Below, piece by piece: positions 1-5,265 of a stretch of DNA of 7,185 nucleotides; the first letter of the stretch is position 1; each line of letters begins with the position of its first letter. Below the pieces are notes generated by a model that ran no database searches, was not told where the DNA came from, and saw only the letters and a program-made list of their open reading frames with translations. Position numbers and translations under genes: made by a program. The DNA is from Thermoactinomycetaceae bacterium (GTDB taxonomy: Bacteria; Bacillota; Bacilli; Thermoactinomycetales; Thermoactinomycetaceae), in assembly GCA_025449475.1 (NCBI GenBank), contig JANWJM010000043.1:1-7185 (forward strand), in the 5' to 3' direction.

Positions 1-132
1 ATCGTACTTCTCTTGGAGCTCCATAGACCTGCTGCCACCACTCTCGATATCGGCAGCTTCGACTGCGATTAGATTCGCAGCCACTACAGCAAGTTGAGCA
101 AACAACTCGTCCAAACCCTTAAAAGCCACCAC
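1..132 (-). CDS. 5' end of an unrecognised gene, cut by the left edge
   Basis: An open minus-strand frame begins at tandem GTG codons (132-130 and 129-127) and stays open to the window edge, giving 44 codons. A good Shine-Dalgarno, AAAGGAG at 142-136, lies 3 nt before the first GTG and 6 nt before the second, so the second is the likelier start. The peptide begins (M)AFKGLDELFAQLAVVAANLI and continues with EAADIESGGS and MELQEKYD. The first part looks like an amphipathic helix. The opening 'FKGLDELFAQL' loosely recalls the start of HK97-gp10-type phage tail proteins, but this is only an impression and nothing phage-like lies nearby. An upstream TGA at about 178-176 closes the frame on the 5' side. 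An IS200-type end hairpin lies 30 bp upstream, so any promoter would have to be in or beyond the IS remnant. The function is unknown and the rest of the gene is outside the window. Confidence 0.5.
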   Translation of the reverse strand, partial: MVAFKGLDELFAQLAVVAANLIAVEAADIESGGSRSMELQEKYD

Positions 133-161
133 TGGCTCCTTTCGAATTTGCTCCCCGTAGC

Positions 162-181
162 AACATGACTTCAGTCATGTT
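162..181. repeat. Perfect hairpin, probable IS200/IS605-type element end
   Basis: AACATGACT at 162-170 and AGTCATGTT at 173-181 are perfect reverse complements around TC, so the physical loop is probably TTCA closed by C-G. C- and G-runs flank it. Short subterminal hairpins with a GACTTCAGTC-like core are typical of the imperfect-palindrome ends that TnpA recognises in the IS200/IS605 family. The location, downstream of the tnpA remnant in its reading direction, is where the right end would be expected. No T-tract follows on either strand, so it is not a standard terminator. Confidence 0.5.
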
Positions 182-234
182 CCCCATCCATAATAGAAAA
201 AGGAGGGGGATTGCACTTACAATTTTGTTTCATT

Positions 235-447
235 CTACCGCATCTCTATGACCCTTTCAATTAAATTGAACATAATTTTATATTTATCATGAAGATAGAC
301 CCCCTGTATTCTTGTTTCAAAAGATTTCGACTTCTTTATACACACCATAACCGCTTGATTGTCTTCCGTTCGTCTATACTTTGGTAAAAAGACAATATGA
401 TACTTACACAATCTTTGTGTGAGATAAACGATTCGCTGATTTGCCAC
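235..447 (-). pseudogene. tnpA: IS200-type transposase (TnpA) remnant
   Basis: The 70-codon frame starts at GTG with a purine-rich sequence (AAAAGGAAGAG) upstream and contains LCKYHIVFLPKYRR at residues 13-26. That is the characteristic first beta-strand motif of IS200/IS605 Y1 transposases (family form: CKYHIVF.PKYRRK). After residue 26 the similarity stops. The HUH metal-binding motif (HVH) and the C-terminal catalytic tyrosine region (Y..TVG) are both missing, and the length is about half that of an active enzyme. The tail, which includes CIKKSKSFETRIQGVYLHDKY, is not recognisable and may result from deletion or frameshift. It is called a pseudogene for these reasons. A 6-bp hairpin (ACACAA 406-411 / TTGTGT 415-420) sits in codons about 10-14. 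Confidence 0.6.
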
Positions 448-533
448 TATATTTTTCTCTTCCTTTTACTCCAATATCACCTGAACAACTATATTCTCAC
501 TTAAGAAGAGTTAATGGGTATACCATTTTTGCC

Positions 534-556
534 ACCCGCATATAGCGGGTTTTTTT
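534..556 (+). terminator. Intrinsic terminator on the plus strand, pointing out of the IS remnant
   Basis: ACCCGC (534-539) pairs with GCGGGT (545-550) around the loop ATATA, and seven T follow (550-556). This is a compact GC-rich stem with a T-tract, a classic Rho-independent terminator for plus-strand transcription. On the minus strand the run is A before the hairpin, so it would not work there. No plus-strand gene lies upstream, so it may serve an antisense transcript over the 5' part of the tnpA remnant. Confidence 0.6.
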
Positions 557-672
557 GTTGTTCACGCTAATGTGATCAACTGGATCAAGCCAACAAAAAG
601 AAGCGAAGGGGTTTCCTCCTCCACTTTGTGCTGTTACTGGTCTTTGATCTCTTTTTCGACGTCTTCTCCGAT

Positions 673-918
673 CTATTCCCAGTAGTAGATTCTCACATAT
701 ATCGCTCTGATCACGGGGTGCTCTAGTATTTCATCTATGACACGACCGAGTTCGTCTTTTACCTTTTTGACTTTCTTCTTGTCCTCTTCACTGAGCCTCT
801 CGCCCATGATGAGTTGGTTAGCGATCCAGTAAGAGATCTGGCGGTATGTGGTTTCGAGAACCACAAATTCTACGAGGAGCCCTATCAGTCGCAAGAAGCT
901 CCAAGTATGCTTGAACAC
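673..918 (-). CDS. Small unrecognised protein with hydrophobic N-terminal half (81 aa)
   Basis: The chosen start is GTG at 918-916, because AAAGGAG stands 5 nt upstream. An in-frame ATG at 954 would add 12 residues but lies inside an inverted repeat and has no close ribosome binding site. The product begins MFKHTWSFLRLIGLLVEFVV. Residues about 8-37 are hydrophobic with scattered polar positions (one membrane or amphipathic helix, no clear signal-peptidase site). Residues 40-62 are strongly charged (LSEEDKKKVKKVKDELGRV), and the end is aromatic (IYVRIYYWE). It looks like a small membrane-associated protein with a cytoplasmic charged helix. I do not recognise the family. After the TAG stop the same frame stays open for 12 more codons (IGEDVEKEIKDQ) to TAA at 636-634, which looks like former or read-through coding sequence. 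It follows rluD on the same strand but has its own promoter candidate. The strand is supported by the ribosome binding site; expression is not shown. Confidence 0.5.
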   Translation of the reverse strand: MFKHTWSFLRLIGLLVEFVVLETTYRQISYWIANQLIMGERLSEEDKKKVKKVKDELGRVIDEILEHPVIRAIYVRIYYWE

Positions 919-949
919 TGTATCTCCTTTGGAGATCGAGAAACGTGTC

Positions 950-970
950 AGCATGAGATTATCTCATGCT
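950..970 (-). promoter_or_regulatory. 9-bp inverted repeat in the leader of the small ORF
   Basis: AGCATGAGA and TCTCATGCT form a perfect 9-bp inverted repeat with a 3-base centre. It lies 31 bp upstream of the GTG start of the small gene and downstream of an isolated AGGAGGT. It could be an RNA hairpin in the leader or an operator for a dimeric regulator. The upstream half also carries a five-codon reading frame (MGSMR, 976-959) that stops inside the repeat. Confidence 0.45.
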
Positions 971-994
971 CCCCATCTAAATGTTAAAAATTGC

Positions 995-1001
995 ACCTCC
1001 T
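995..1001 (-). promoter_or_regulatory. Strong Shine-Dalgarno without a well-placed start codon
   Basis: AGGAGGT on the minus strand matches the anti-Shine-Dalgarno well, but the nearest ATG (976-974) is 18 nt away and opens only a five-codon frame. The real gene start, GTG at 918, has its own ribosome binding site. This may be a leader-peptide initiation site or a relic of an earlier gene start. Confidence 0.35.
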
Positions 1002-1071
1002 GGGGTATCACTTGGACTTTGATATTGATTTTACAACAAAAAACTAAACTTTTCTACCTTTTTACCTTTTA

Positions 1072-1099
1072 ATAATAAATCATCTCTTTCACATTTCAA
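1072..1099 (-). promoter_or_regulatory. Candidate sigma-A promoter for the small ORF
   Basis: On the minus strand, TTGAAA (1099-1094) and TATTAT (1077-1072) are separated by 16 bp. The -35 box lies within the last codons of rluD. Transcription would start near 1065, giving a leader of about 147 nt before the GTG at 918. The region is AT-rich, so a chance match is possible. Confidence 0.35.
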
Positions 1100-2021
1100 T
1101 TTCATCCAATGAAGAAAGCTTCGCAATCAACTGTTTCAGCTCGTTAGGCAATTCAGCTTTGACTACGATCCATTCTTTTGTGCGTGGATGAAGGAAGCGC
1201 AATGTATGTGCATGTAATGCTTGACCTTGAAACCGTTTTTGTGAAGATTTGAAGCCATAGAGGGGATCCCCAACGATAGGATGACCGATATATTGCATAT
1301 GCACTCGTATCTGATGGGTTCGTCCTGTCTCTAAGCTACAATCGATCCAAGTATGTTTGGCAAGATATTTCTTTACCCGAAAATGAGTAATCGCTGATTT
1401 TCCACCGAGATCCACTTTCATCCGTTTCCGATGGATGGGATCACGACCGATGGGGGCTTTGATGGTTCCCGATGGATGAACGATTCGCCCTTCGACAATT
1501 GCAGTATACTTCCGCTGCACTGTATGTTCTTTGAACTGTTTCGCCAGTTCTTCGTGAATCCAATTATTCTTGGCGATCAAGAGCAAGCCCGACGTATCTT
1601 TATCGATGCGGTGAACAATTCCCGGTCGCTCCTCTCCCCCGAGGTCAGATAATTGCCCCTGACAATAAGCAAGTAAGCGATTCACCAAAGTTCCTGACCC
1701 ATTTCCGGGAGCGGGATGAACGACAAGCCCACGAGGTTTGTTCACCACTAACAGATCGGAATCCTCATAGCGGATATCTAGGGGAAGGCTCTCCGCCTCA
1801 AGCATTCTCTCCGTTACGGGAGGAAGTTGGATTGTGACCTCTTCCCCTTTCTTCAACCGATAGCTACCCTTTTTCACTGGTTTTCCATCAACAAAGATCA
1901 AACCCTGTTGGATCCACTGCTGAACTTTGGCTCGCGACCAATTCGGGCTTCGTTTCACCACCAGCTTATCAATTCGCTCTCCCTCTTCTGCTTCTGCCAC
2001 CATCCACGTTGTTTTGGTCAC
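1089..2021 (-). CDS. rluD: RluD/YlyB-type ribosomal large subunit pseudouridine synthase
   Basis: This is an RluA-family enzyme that converts specific uridines of 23S rRNA to pseudouridine in the cytoplasm. With the GTG start at 2021 it has 310 residues, normal for the family. An S4 RNA-binding domain covers about residues 14-66 (GERIDKL, then SRAKVQQWIQQGLIFVDGK). The catalytic domain carries the family signature HRIDKDTSG at about 137-145, with the catalytic aspartate at about 140, and the conserved GRTHQIRVH...GHPIVGDPLYG block later. The start is chosen because GGAGG lies 9 nt before this GTG and because it sits one base after the lspA stop. The in-frame ATG at 2063 would overlap lspA by 41 nt and has no ribosome binding site. 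The gene is cotranscribed with lspA, as in Bacillus (lspA-ylyB). The modified positions cannot be told from sequence; in E. coli RluD they are in helix 69. No convincing terminator follows it. Confidence 0.92.
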   Translation of the reverse strand: MTKTTWMVAEAEEGERIDKLVVKRSPNWSRAKVQQWIQQGLIFVDGKPVKKGSYRLKKGEEVTIQLPPVTERMLEAESLPLDIRYEDSDLLVVNKPRGLVVHPAPGNGSGTLVNRLLAYCQGQLSDLGGEERPGIVHRIDKDTSGLLLIAKNNWIHEELAKQFKEHTVQRKYTAIVEGRIVHPSGTIKAPIGRDPIHRKRMKVDLGGKSAITHFRVKKYLAKHTWIDCSLETGRTHQIRVHMQYIGHPIVGDPLYGFKSSQKRFQGQALHAHTLRFLHPRTKEWIVVKAELPNELKQLIAKLSSLDEIEM

Positions 2022-2022
2022 G

Positions 2023-2529
2023 CTAGGAATCCTCCACCTTGGATATTTTTTCGTTCTCTTCATAGGGAGTAGGAGCCTTCAGAGTAAGAATCACCAAAAT
2101 GATCACACCGGTCACAATTACCGAATCTGCAACATTAAAAATGGGGAAGTGGTAGACATCGTATTGAAAGTGAAAAAAATCGACCACTTCTCCTGTGCGA
2201 ACGCGATCGATAAAGTTTCCCAAAGCGCCTCCAAGAACAAGACTAAGGGCAAAGGTGGTCATCGGCTGCTCGTTTCGTAATCTCCATATATAAATCAGCA
2301 GAAAAATCACCACGACTATGGTGATCGATATAAATAACCATTGCTGATTCTGCAAAATTCCGAATGCTGCTCCACGATTTCGATGGGAAGTGATCGAAAA
2401 AAAACCCTCAATAATCGGGATCTGTTCCGCCACCGCCATATGCGTGACAACCCATCGCTTTGTCCATTGATCAATAACCAACACCATGAATGCGATCAAA
2501 AAATATCTCAAAGAAGAACCTGTTGCCAT
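2023..2529 (-). CDS. lspA: Lipoprotein signal peptidase (signal peptidase II)
   Basis: This inner-membrane aspartyl peptidase cleaves the signal peptide from prolipoproteins after Lgt has lipidated the cysteine. It has 168 residues, the usual size. Four hydrophobic segments are visible at about 7-27, 64-83, 91-108 and 132-151. Conserved motifs are DQWTK (20-24), NRGAAFG (51-57), GNFIDR with catalytic Asp at about 108, and FNVADS with catalytic Asp at about 135. The C-terminus is a charged tail (KAPTPYEENEKISKVEDS). A stop codon directly precedes the ATG in frame, so translation cannot start further upstream. The best ribosome binding site (AGGAGGT, 2561-2555) is 26 nt away, which is unusually far. 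The stop codon is one base before the rluD GTG, suggesting translational coupling. A good promoter lies between this gene and the yteA-like gene. Confidence 0.95.
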   Translation of the reverse strand: MATGSSLRYFLIAFMVLVIDQWTKRWVVTHMAVAEQIPIIEGFFSITSHRNRGAAFGILQNQQWLFISITIVVVIFLLIYIWRLRNEQPMTTFALSLVLGGALGNFIDRVRTGEVVDFFHFQYDVYHFPIFNVADSVIVTGVIILVILTLKAPTPYEENEKISKVEDS

Positions 2530-2561
2530 CTAACCCAAATAGCAACAGAGATTCACCTCCT
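2522..2561 (-). promoter_or_regulatory. lspA translation start region with distant SD and a start-codon hairpin
   Basis: AGGAGGT (2561-2555) is the only strong Shine-Dalgarno, but 26 nt separate AGGAGG from the ATG at 2529. Between them GTTGC (2546-2542) can pair with GCAAC (2526-2522), just after the ATG, making a 15-nt loop whose 3' edge is the start codon. Folding would shorten the distance between the SD and the ATG. The stem is only 5 bp, so this could be chance. Confidence 0.35.
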
Positions 2562-2590
2562 ACATGGTCCACTCAAAAACAACTGATATG

Positions 2591-2620
2591 ATTGTAGCAC
2601 ACGCGATTTTTATATTTCAA
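2591..2620 (-). promoter_or_regulatory. Sigma-A promoter of the lspA-rluD operon
   Basis: On the minus strand TTGAAA (2620-2615) and TACAAT (2596-2591) are separated by 18 bp, and the -10 box is extended by TGC (TGnTACAAT). It begins 3 bp after the yteA-like stop codon, inside the only gap upstream of lspA. The predicted start is near 2584, giving a leader of about 55 nt that includes the AGGAGGT. Confidence 0.65.
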
Positions 2621-2623
2621 TGA

Positions 2624-3235
2624 TTAGGAGCCATCTGTCTTTTCGTCCATCTCTCCTTCTAGCTCCGTGACAGAAAATCCTTCCGCGAAGTCTACCCCTT
2701 CTCGATCATTATTGCCAATCGCCCATTCAGGATCATCTTTGACCTCCTGAAAGAAATCAGGTGAGTTGGATGTTCCGTACTCCTCCACATCTTCCCATGT
2801 CTCCATTCGATCATAACGATGATCCTCCTTACGCGACTGAATGATTTCTTCTTCAACAGGTCTTCCCTTGGAAATATGTGGATTTGGGTGGTGGGAAATG
2901 CATGTACTTGCCCACGGCACAGCCTCTAAGCGCTCTTCTGGAATGGGCTCTTTGCATACCCGGCAAAGCCCATAACTCCCTTCCTCCATCCGCTTTAAAG
3001 CGGATTGAATCTCTTTGATCTGCCGTTCACTCGCCTCACTGAAAGCCAAATCCTTCCCGCGTTCAAACATCTCTGTCCCTAGATCAGCTGGATGATTATC
3101 ATAGTTGGATAATTCACCCGCGGAGTTTATAGCCTCTTTCATTCCAAAATGCTCGTTTTGTTTCTGTTGCCTCTTTAAATTTTTCAGTTCTTCGATTAAA
3201 CGCCTTCGTAACGCTTGTTTTTTTGCTTCATCCAT
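2624..3235 (-). CDS. yteA: YteA-type TraR/DksA C4 zinc-finger family protein
   Basis: This 203-residue cytoplasmic protein belongs to the TraR/DksA superfamily, YteA-like branch. Residues 1-85 are a highly charged helical region, expected to form the coiled coil that DksA-like proteins insert into the RNA polymerase secondary channel. It contains the branch-typical block ELSNYDNHPADLGTEMFER (41-59). The zinc-finger region follows: GLCRVCKEPIPEERLEAVP at about 89-107, then TCISHH. The visible ligands are Cys91, Cys94, Cys112 and perhaps His115 or His116, so the fourth cysteine of the classic C4 finger is replaced; in B. subtilis YteA, as I recall it, most finger cysteines are lost. The C-terminal 85 residues are acidic and include DVEEYGTSNSPDFFQEV, also typical of YteA. 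AAGGAAG precedes the ATG at 3235. In Bacillus the DksA-like YlyA gene sits in this place before lspA, so ylyA is an alternative name. Members are linked to sporulation or stress; the role here is not known. Confidence 0.82.
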   Translation of the reverse strand: MDEAKKQALRRRLIEELKNLKRQQKQNEHFGMKEAINSAGELSNYDNHPADLGTEMFERGKDLAFSEASERQIKEIQSALKRMEEGSYGLCRVCKEPIPEERLEAVPWASTCISHHPNPHISKGRPVEEEIIQSRKEDHRYDRMETWEDVEEYGTSNSPDFFQEVKDDPEWAIGNNDREGVDFAEGFSVTELEGEMDEKTDGS

Positions 3236-3331
3236 CGATCATCTTCCTTGTCTTTTTTCTCAGTGTAACCGGATCCTCTTTTTTCATGTAGTTTTCCCAA
3301 AGAAAAATCGGTTTGCGCCAATAAAAGCATG

Positions 3332-3337
3332 TATAAT
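3332..3337 (+). promoter_or_regulatory. Candidate -10 box for the ubiD-family gene
   Basis: A perfect TATAAT lies 48 bp before the ATG at 3386, in the divergent gap between the yteA-like gene and the decarboxylase gene. The -35 region at 17 bp spacing (CGGTTT) is poor, so this promoter may need an activator, or the match may be fortuitous. No clear sigma-A promoter for the divergent yteA-like gene was seen in this gap. Confidence 0.4.
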
Positions 3338-3385
3338 AGAGAGATAAATGACATTCCACTTTTTTGGAAATGAGGGATTCATACC

Positions 3386-5149
3386 ATGCATAAAAACTTA
3401 CGAAGCTTTATCGATACACTAAAAAAAGAAAAGGATCTGGCCGTGATCACTACAGAGGTAGATCCATATCTCGAAATCCCGGAAATCCATCGACGGGTTA
3501 TTGCCGAAGGTGGTCCTGCTCTTCTTTTTACCCATCCGAAGAATAGTCGTTTTCCGATCATTACGAATCTCTTTGGAGCCAAACGAAGAGTTGAAATGGC
3601 ATTTGGTTCACGTCCCGAGCAGTTGATCCAACAACTTGTTCAACTGATTCATCAGATGGTCCCTCCCAAAATGGGAACGTTATGGAAACATCGTGATCAG
3701 TTAAAAGAGTTTACAAAGATGGGTCTTAAATCGATTCCAAGAAGAAAAGCACCCGTTCTTGAGGTTGAAGAGCAAGACCTTAATATCAATGATCTTCCCG
3801 TTTTGACAACCTGGCATGAAGATGGAGGAGCCTTTTTTACCCTGCCTTTGGTCTATACTGAACACCCTAAAACCAAAGAACATAATTTGGGAATGTATCG
3901 GATGCAAGTCTACGATTACAACCAAACGGGGATGCACTGGCAGATTCACAAAGGTGGAGGGTTCCATCATTACGAAGCGGAGAAGATGGACGAAGCGCTA
4001 CCTGTTACCGTCTTTCTCGGTGGTCCTCCTGCCTTGATCATGAGTGCAATTGCTCCTTTACCCGAAAACGTAACAGAGCTTCTCTTTGCCTCGTTTGTGA
4101 TGGGAGATAAACTCGATGTGACACAAGTGAAACATCATGCCCATGCGCTGATCGCGGAAGCGGAATTTGCGATCTGCGGAGAAGTTCCGCCCCACCTTCG
4201 AAAGCCGGAAGGGCCTTTTGGAGACCATTACGGTTACTATTCCCAAAAACATGACTTTCCTGTCTTTGATATCCGTCATATCTATCATCGCAAAGATGCC
4301 ATCTATCCTGCGACCATTGTTGGCAAGCCCAAACAAGAGGACTATTTTATTGGGGAATATATGACTGAACTTCTTTCACCCATCTTTCCGCTGGTCATGC
4401 CAGGGATCAAACAACTATGGTCGTATGGGGAAACCGGCTTTCACTCATTAGCGAGTGCTATTGTACGAGAAAGTTATCATCGAGAAGCAATGGCTCACGC
4501 TTTTCGGATTCTTGGAGAAGGGCAACTTACGCTCACCAAGTTTCTGATGGTTACGGATGAACCATGTGACTTAAAACATTTCCCGCATTTTTTGGAAATG
4601 ATTTTGGAACGTTTCCAACCCAAGCGTGATCTGGTTATTATTCACGATACTTCCATGGATACCCTTGACTACACAGGACGTAAATTTAACCATGGCAGTA
4701 AAGCGATTATGCTCGGAATTGGTGAGCCCATTCGGGCATTGCCGTATCAATACAAAGGACCAGATCTTCCTGGGATTGACAAAATCAAGCCTTACTGTGG
4801 AGGCTGTTTGCTCATCTCCGGGAAAAGTTACAATGAAGATGCAAATTTAGCCCAAACGTTGGTCGATGAAGCTCAAAAAGCATTGGAAGATTGGCCATTA
4901 ATCTTTTTGGTGGATGATATTGATCGTATTCACGACCAAACCTCTTTCTTATGGACCACATTCACCCGATTTGATCCGGCGCATGACCTCTATGCCAAAA
5001 CTCAGCTTCGCCGCCACAAAGTAGAGTTTGAAGGTCCGATTATCATCGATGCTCGCATGAAACCGTTTTATCCAGACGAAGTAACACCACGGGATGATAT
5101 AGTGCATAAAGTCAACCAACGTTGGAAAGAGTATTTTTCGACTCCTTGA
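3386..5149 (+). CDS. ubiD: UbiD-family prenylated-FMN-dependent decarboxylase
   Basis: UbiD-family enzymes reversibly decarboxylate aromatic or alpha,beta-unsaturated acids using prenylated FMN made by a UbiX flavin prenyltransferase. This protein has 587 residues, longer than E. coli UbiD (about 500) but within the range of Bacillota homologues. Family motifs are clear: NLGMYRMQVYD (167-177), KGGGFHHYEAE (189-199), LGGPPALIMSA (211-221), ICGEVPPHLRKPEGPFGDHYGYYS (263-286) and a KPKQEDYFIGE segment (314-324). By alignment to characterised Fdc1, Arg172, Glu275 and Asp280 are the expected catalytic Arg/Glu/acid set, and Asn167 and an EAEF glutamate the expected Mn/prFMN ligands. GAGGG lies 9 nt before the ATG. 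It stands alone, diverges from the yteA-like gene and converges on the ECF operon. Menaquinone synthesis (futalosine-type or UbiD-dependent) or aromatic acid decarboxylation are both possible; no ubiX, ubiA or mqn gene is in the window to decide. Confidence 0.9.
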   Translation: MHKNLRSFIDTLKKEKDLAVITTEVDPYLEIPEIHRRVIAEGGPALLFTHPKNSRFPIITNLFGAKRRVEMAFGSRPEQLIQQLVQLIHQMVPPKMGTLWKHRDQLKEFTKMGLKSIPRRKAPVLEVEEQDLNINDLPVLTTWHEDGGAFFTLPLVYTEHPKTKEHNLGMYRMQVYDYNQTGMHWQIHKGGGFHHYEAEKMDEALPVTVFLGGPPALIMSAIAPLPENVTELLFASFVMGDKLDVTQVKHHAHALIAEAEFAICGEVPPHLRKPEGPFGDHYGYYSQKHDFPVFDIRHIYHRKDAIYPATIVGKPKQEDYFIGEYMTELLSPIFPLVMPGIKQLWSYGETGFHSLASAIVRESYHREAMAHAFRILGEGQLTLTKFLMVTDEPCDLKHFPHFLEMILERFQPKRDLVIIHDTSMDTLDYTGRKFNHGSKAIMLGIGEPIRALPYQYKGPDLPGIDKIKPYCGGCLLISGKSYNEDANLAQTLVDEAQKALEDWPLIFLVDDIDRIHDQTSFLWTTFTRFDPAHDLYAKTQLRRHKVEFEGPIIIDARMKPFYPDEVTPRDDIVHKVNQRWKEYFSTP

Positions 5150-5162
5150 CAAGACCAGCCAA

Positions 5163-5207
5163 GATCGAAAGATCAACAACCTCTGATCGGAGTAGATCAG
5201 AGGTTGT
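5163..5207. terminator. Double hairpin between converging genes, possible bidirectional terminator
   Basis: A short stem GATC/GATC with a GAAA tetraloop (5163-5174) is followed at once by a perfect 13-bp stem, ACAACCTCTGATC (5176-5188) with GATCAGAGGTTGT (5195-5207), loop GGAGTA. It begins 13 nt after the ubiD stop and lies 58 nt beyond the end of the ECF operon, so it could end transcripts from both sides. Neither strand has a proper T-tract after the stem, so it may instead be an RNA-stabilising 3' structure or need a factor. Confidence 0.5.
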
Positions 5208-5265
5208 AACCATCCATTTTGAGTTGTAGATCGCTTTCAATTATCAAACAAAACATCCTTAGACT

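Larger units (their letters stand above)
162..556 (-). mobile_element. Decayed, internally shortened IS200-type element
   Basis: Read on the minus strand, this stretch holds a hairpin (550-534), a partial tnpA frame (447-235) and a second perfect hairpin (181-162), which is the left end / tnpA / right end layout of an IS200 element. Intact relatives are about 600-700 bp with a transposase of about 130-150 residues. Here only about 395 bp remain and the transposase lacks its catalytic parts, so the element cannot move by itself. The boundaries are estimated from the hairpins; no duplicated target would be expected because this family makes none. It could still be mobilised in trans if a full-length TnpA recognises the ends. 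Confidence 0.5.

Noticed and set aside
121..179. Mini-ORF MTEVMLLRGANSKGASGGF starting in the hairpin, minus strand
   Set aside because: It has only 19 codons, no proper Shine-Dalgarno and no similarity. It overlaps the start of the better supported partial gene in another frame.
513..527. AATGG/CCATT inverted repeat around GTATA
   Set aside because: A 5-bp stem in AT-rich sequence without further context is too weak to call separately from the neighbouring terminator.
1023..1062. Possible terminator after rluD (T-rich stretch on the minus strand)
   Set aside because: A run of T is present near 1035-1042, but no GC-rich stem precedes it, only AAAAGGTA direct repeats.
848..1072. Plus-strand 74-codon frame over the small ORF and its leader
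   Set aside because: It has no ribosome binding site and an unstructured composition, and it runs through the minus-strand leader. The minus-strand frame has a good SD.
2022..2063. Upstream ATG of rluD at 2063
   Set aside because: It would overlap lspA by 41 nt and lacks a Shine-Dalgarno. GTG at 2021 has GGAGG at 9 nt and family-like N-terminal length.
1927..2280. Plus-strand 117-codon frame across the lspA-rluD junction
   Set aside because: It is antisense to two conserved genes and has no recognisable motif.
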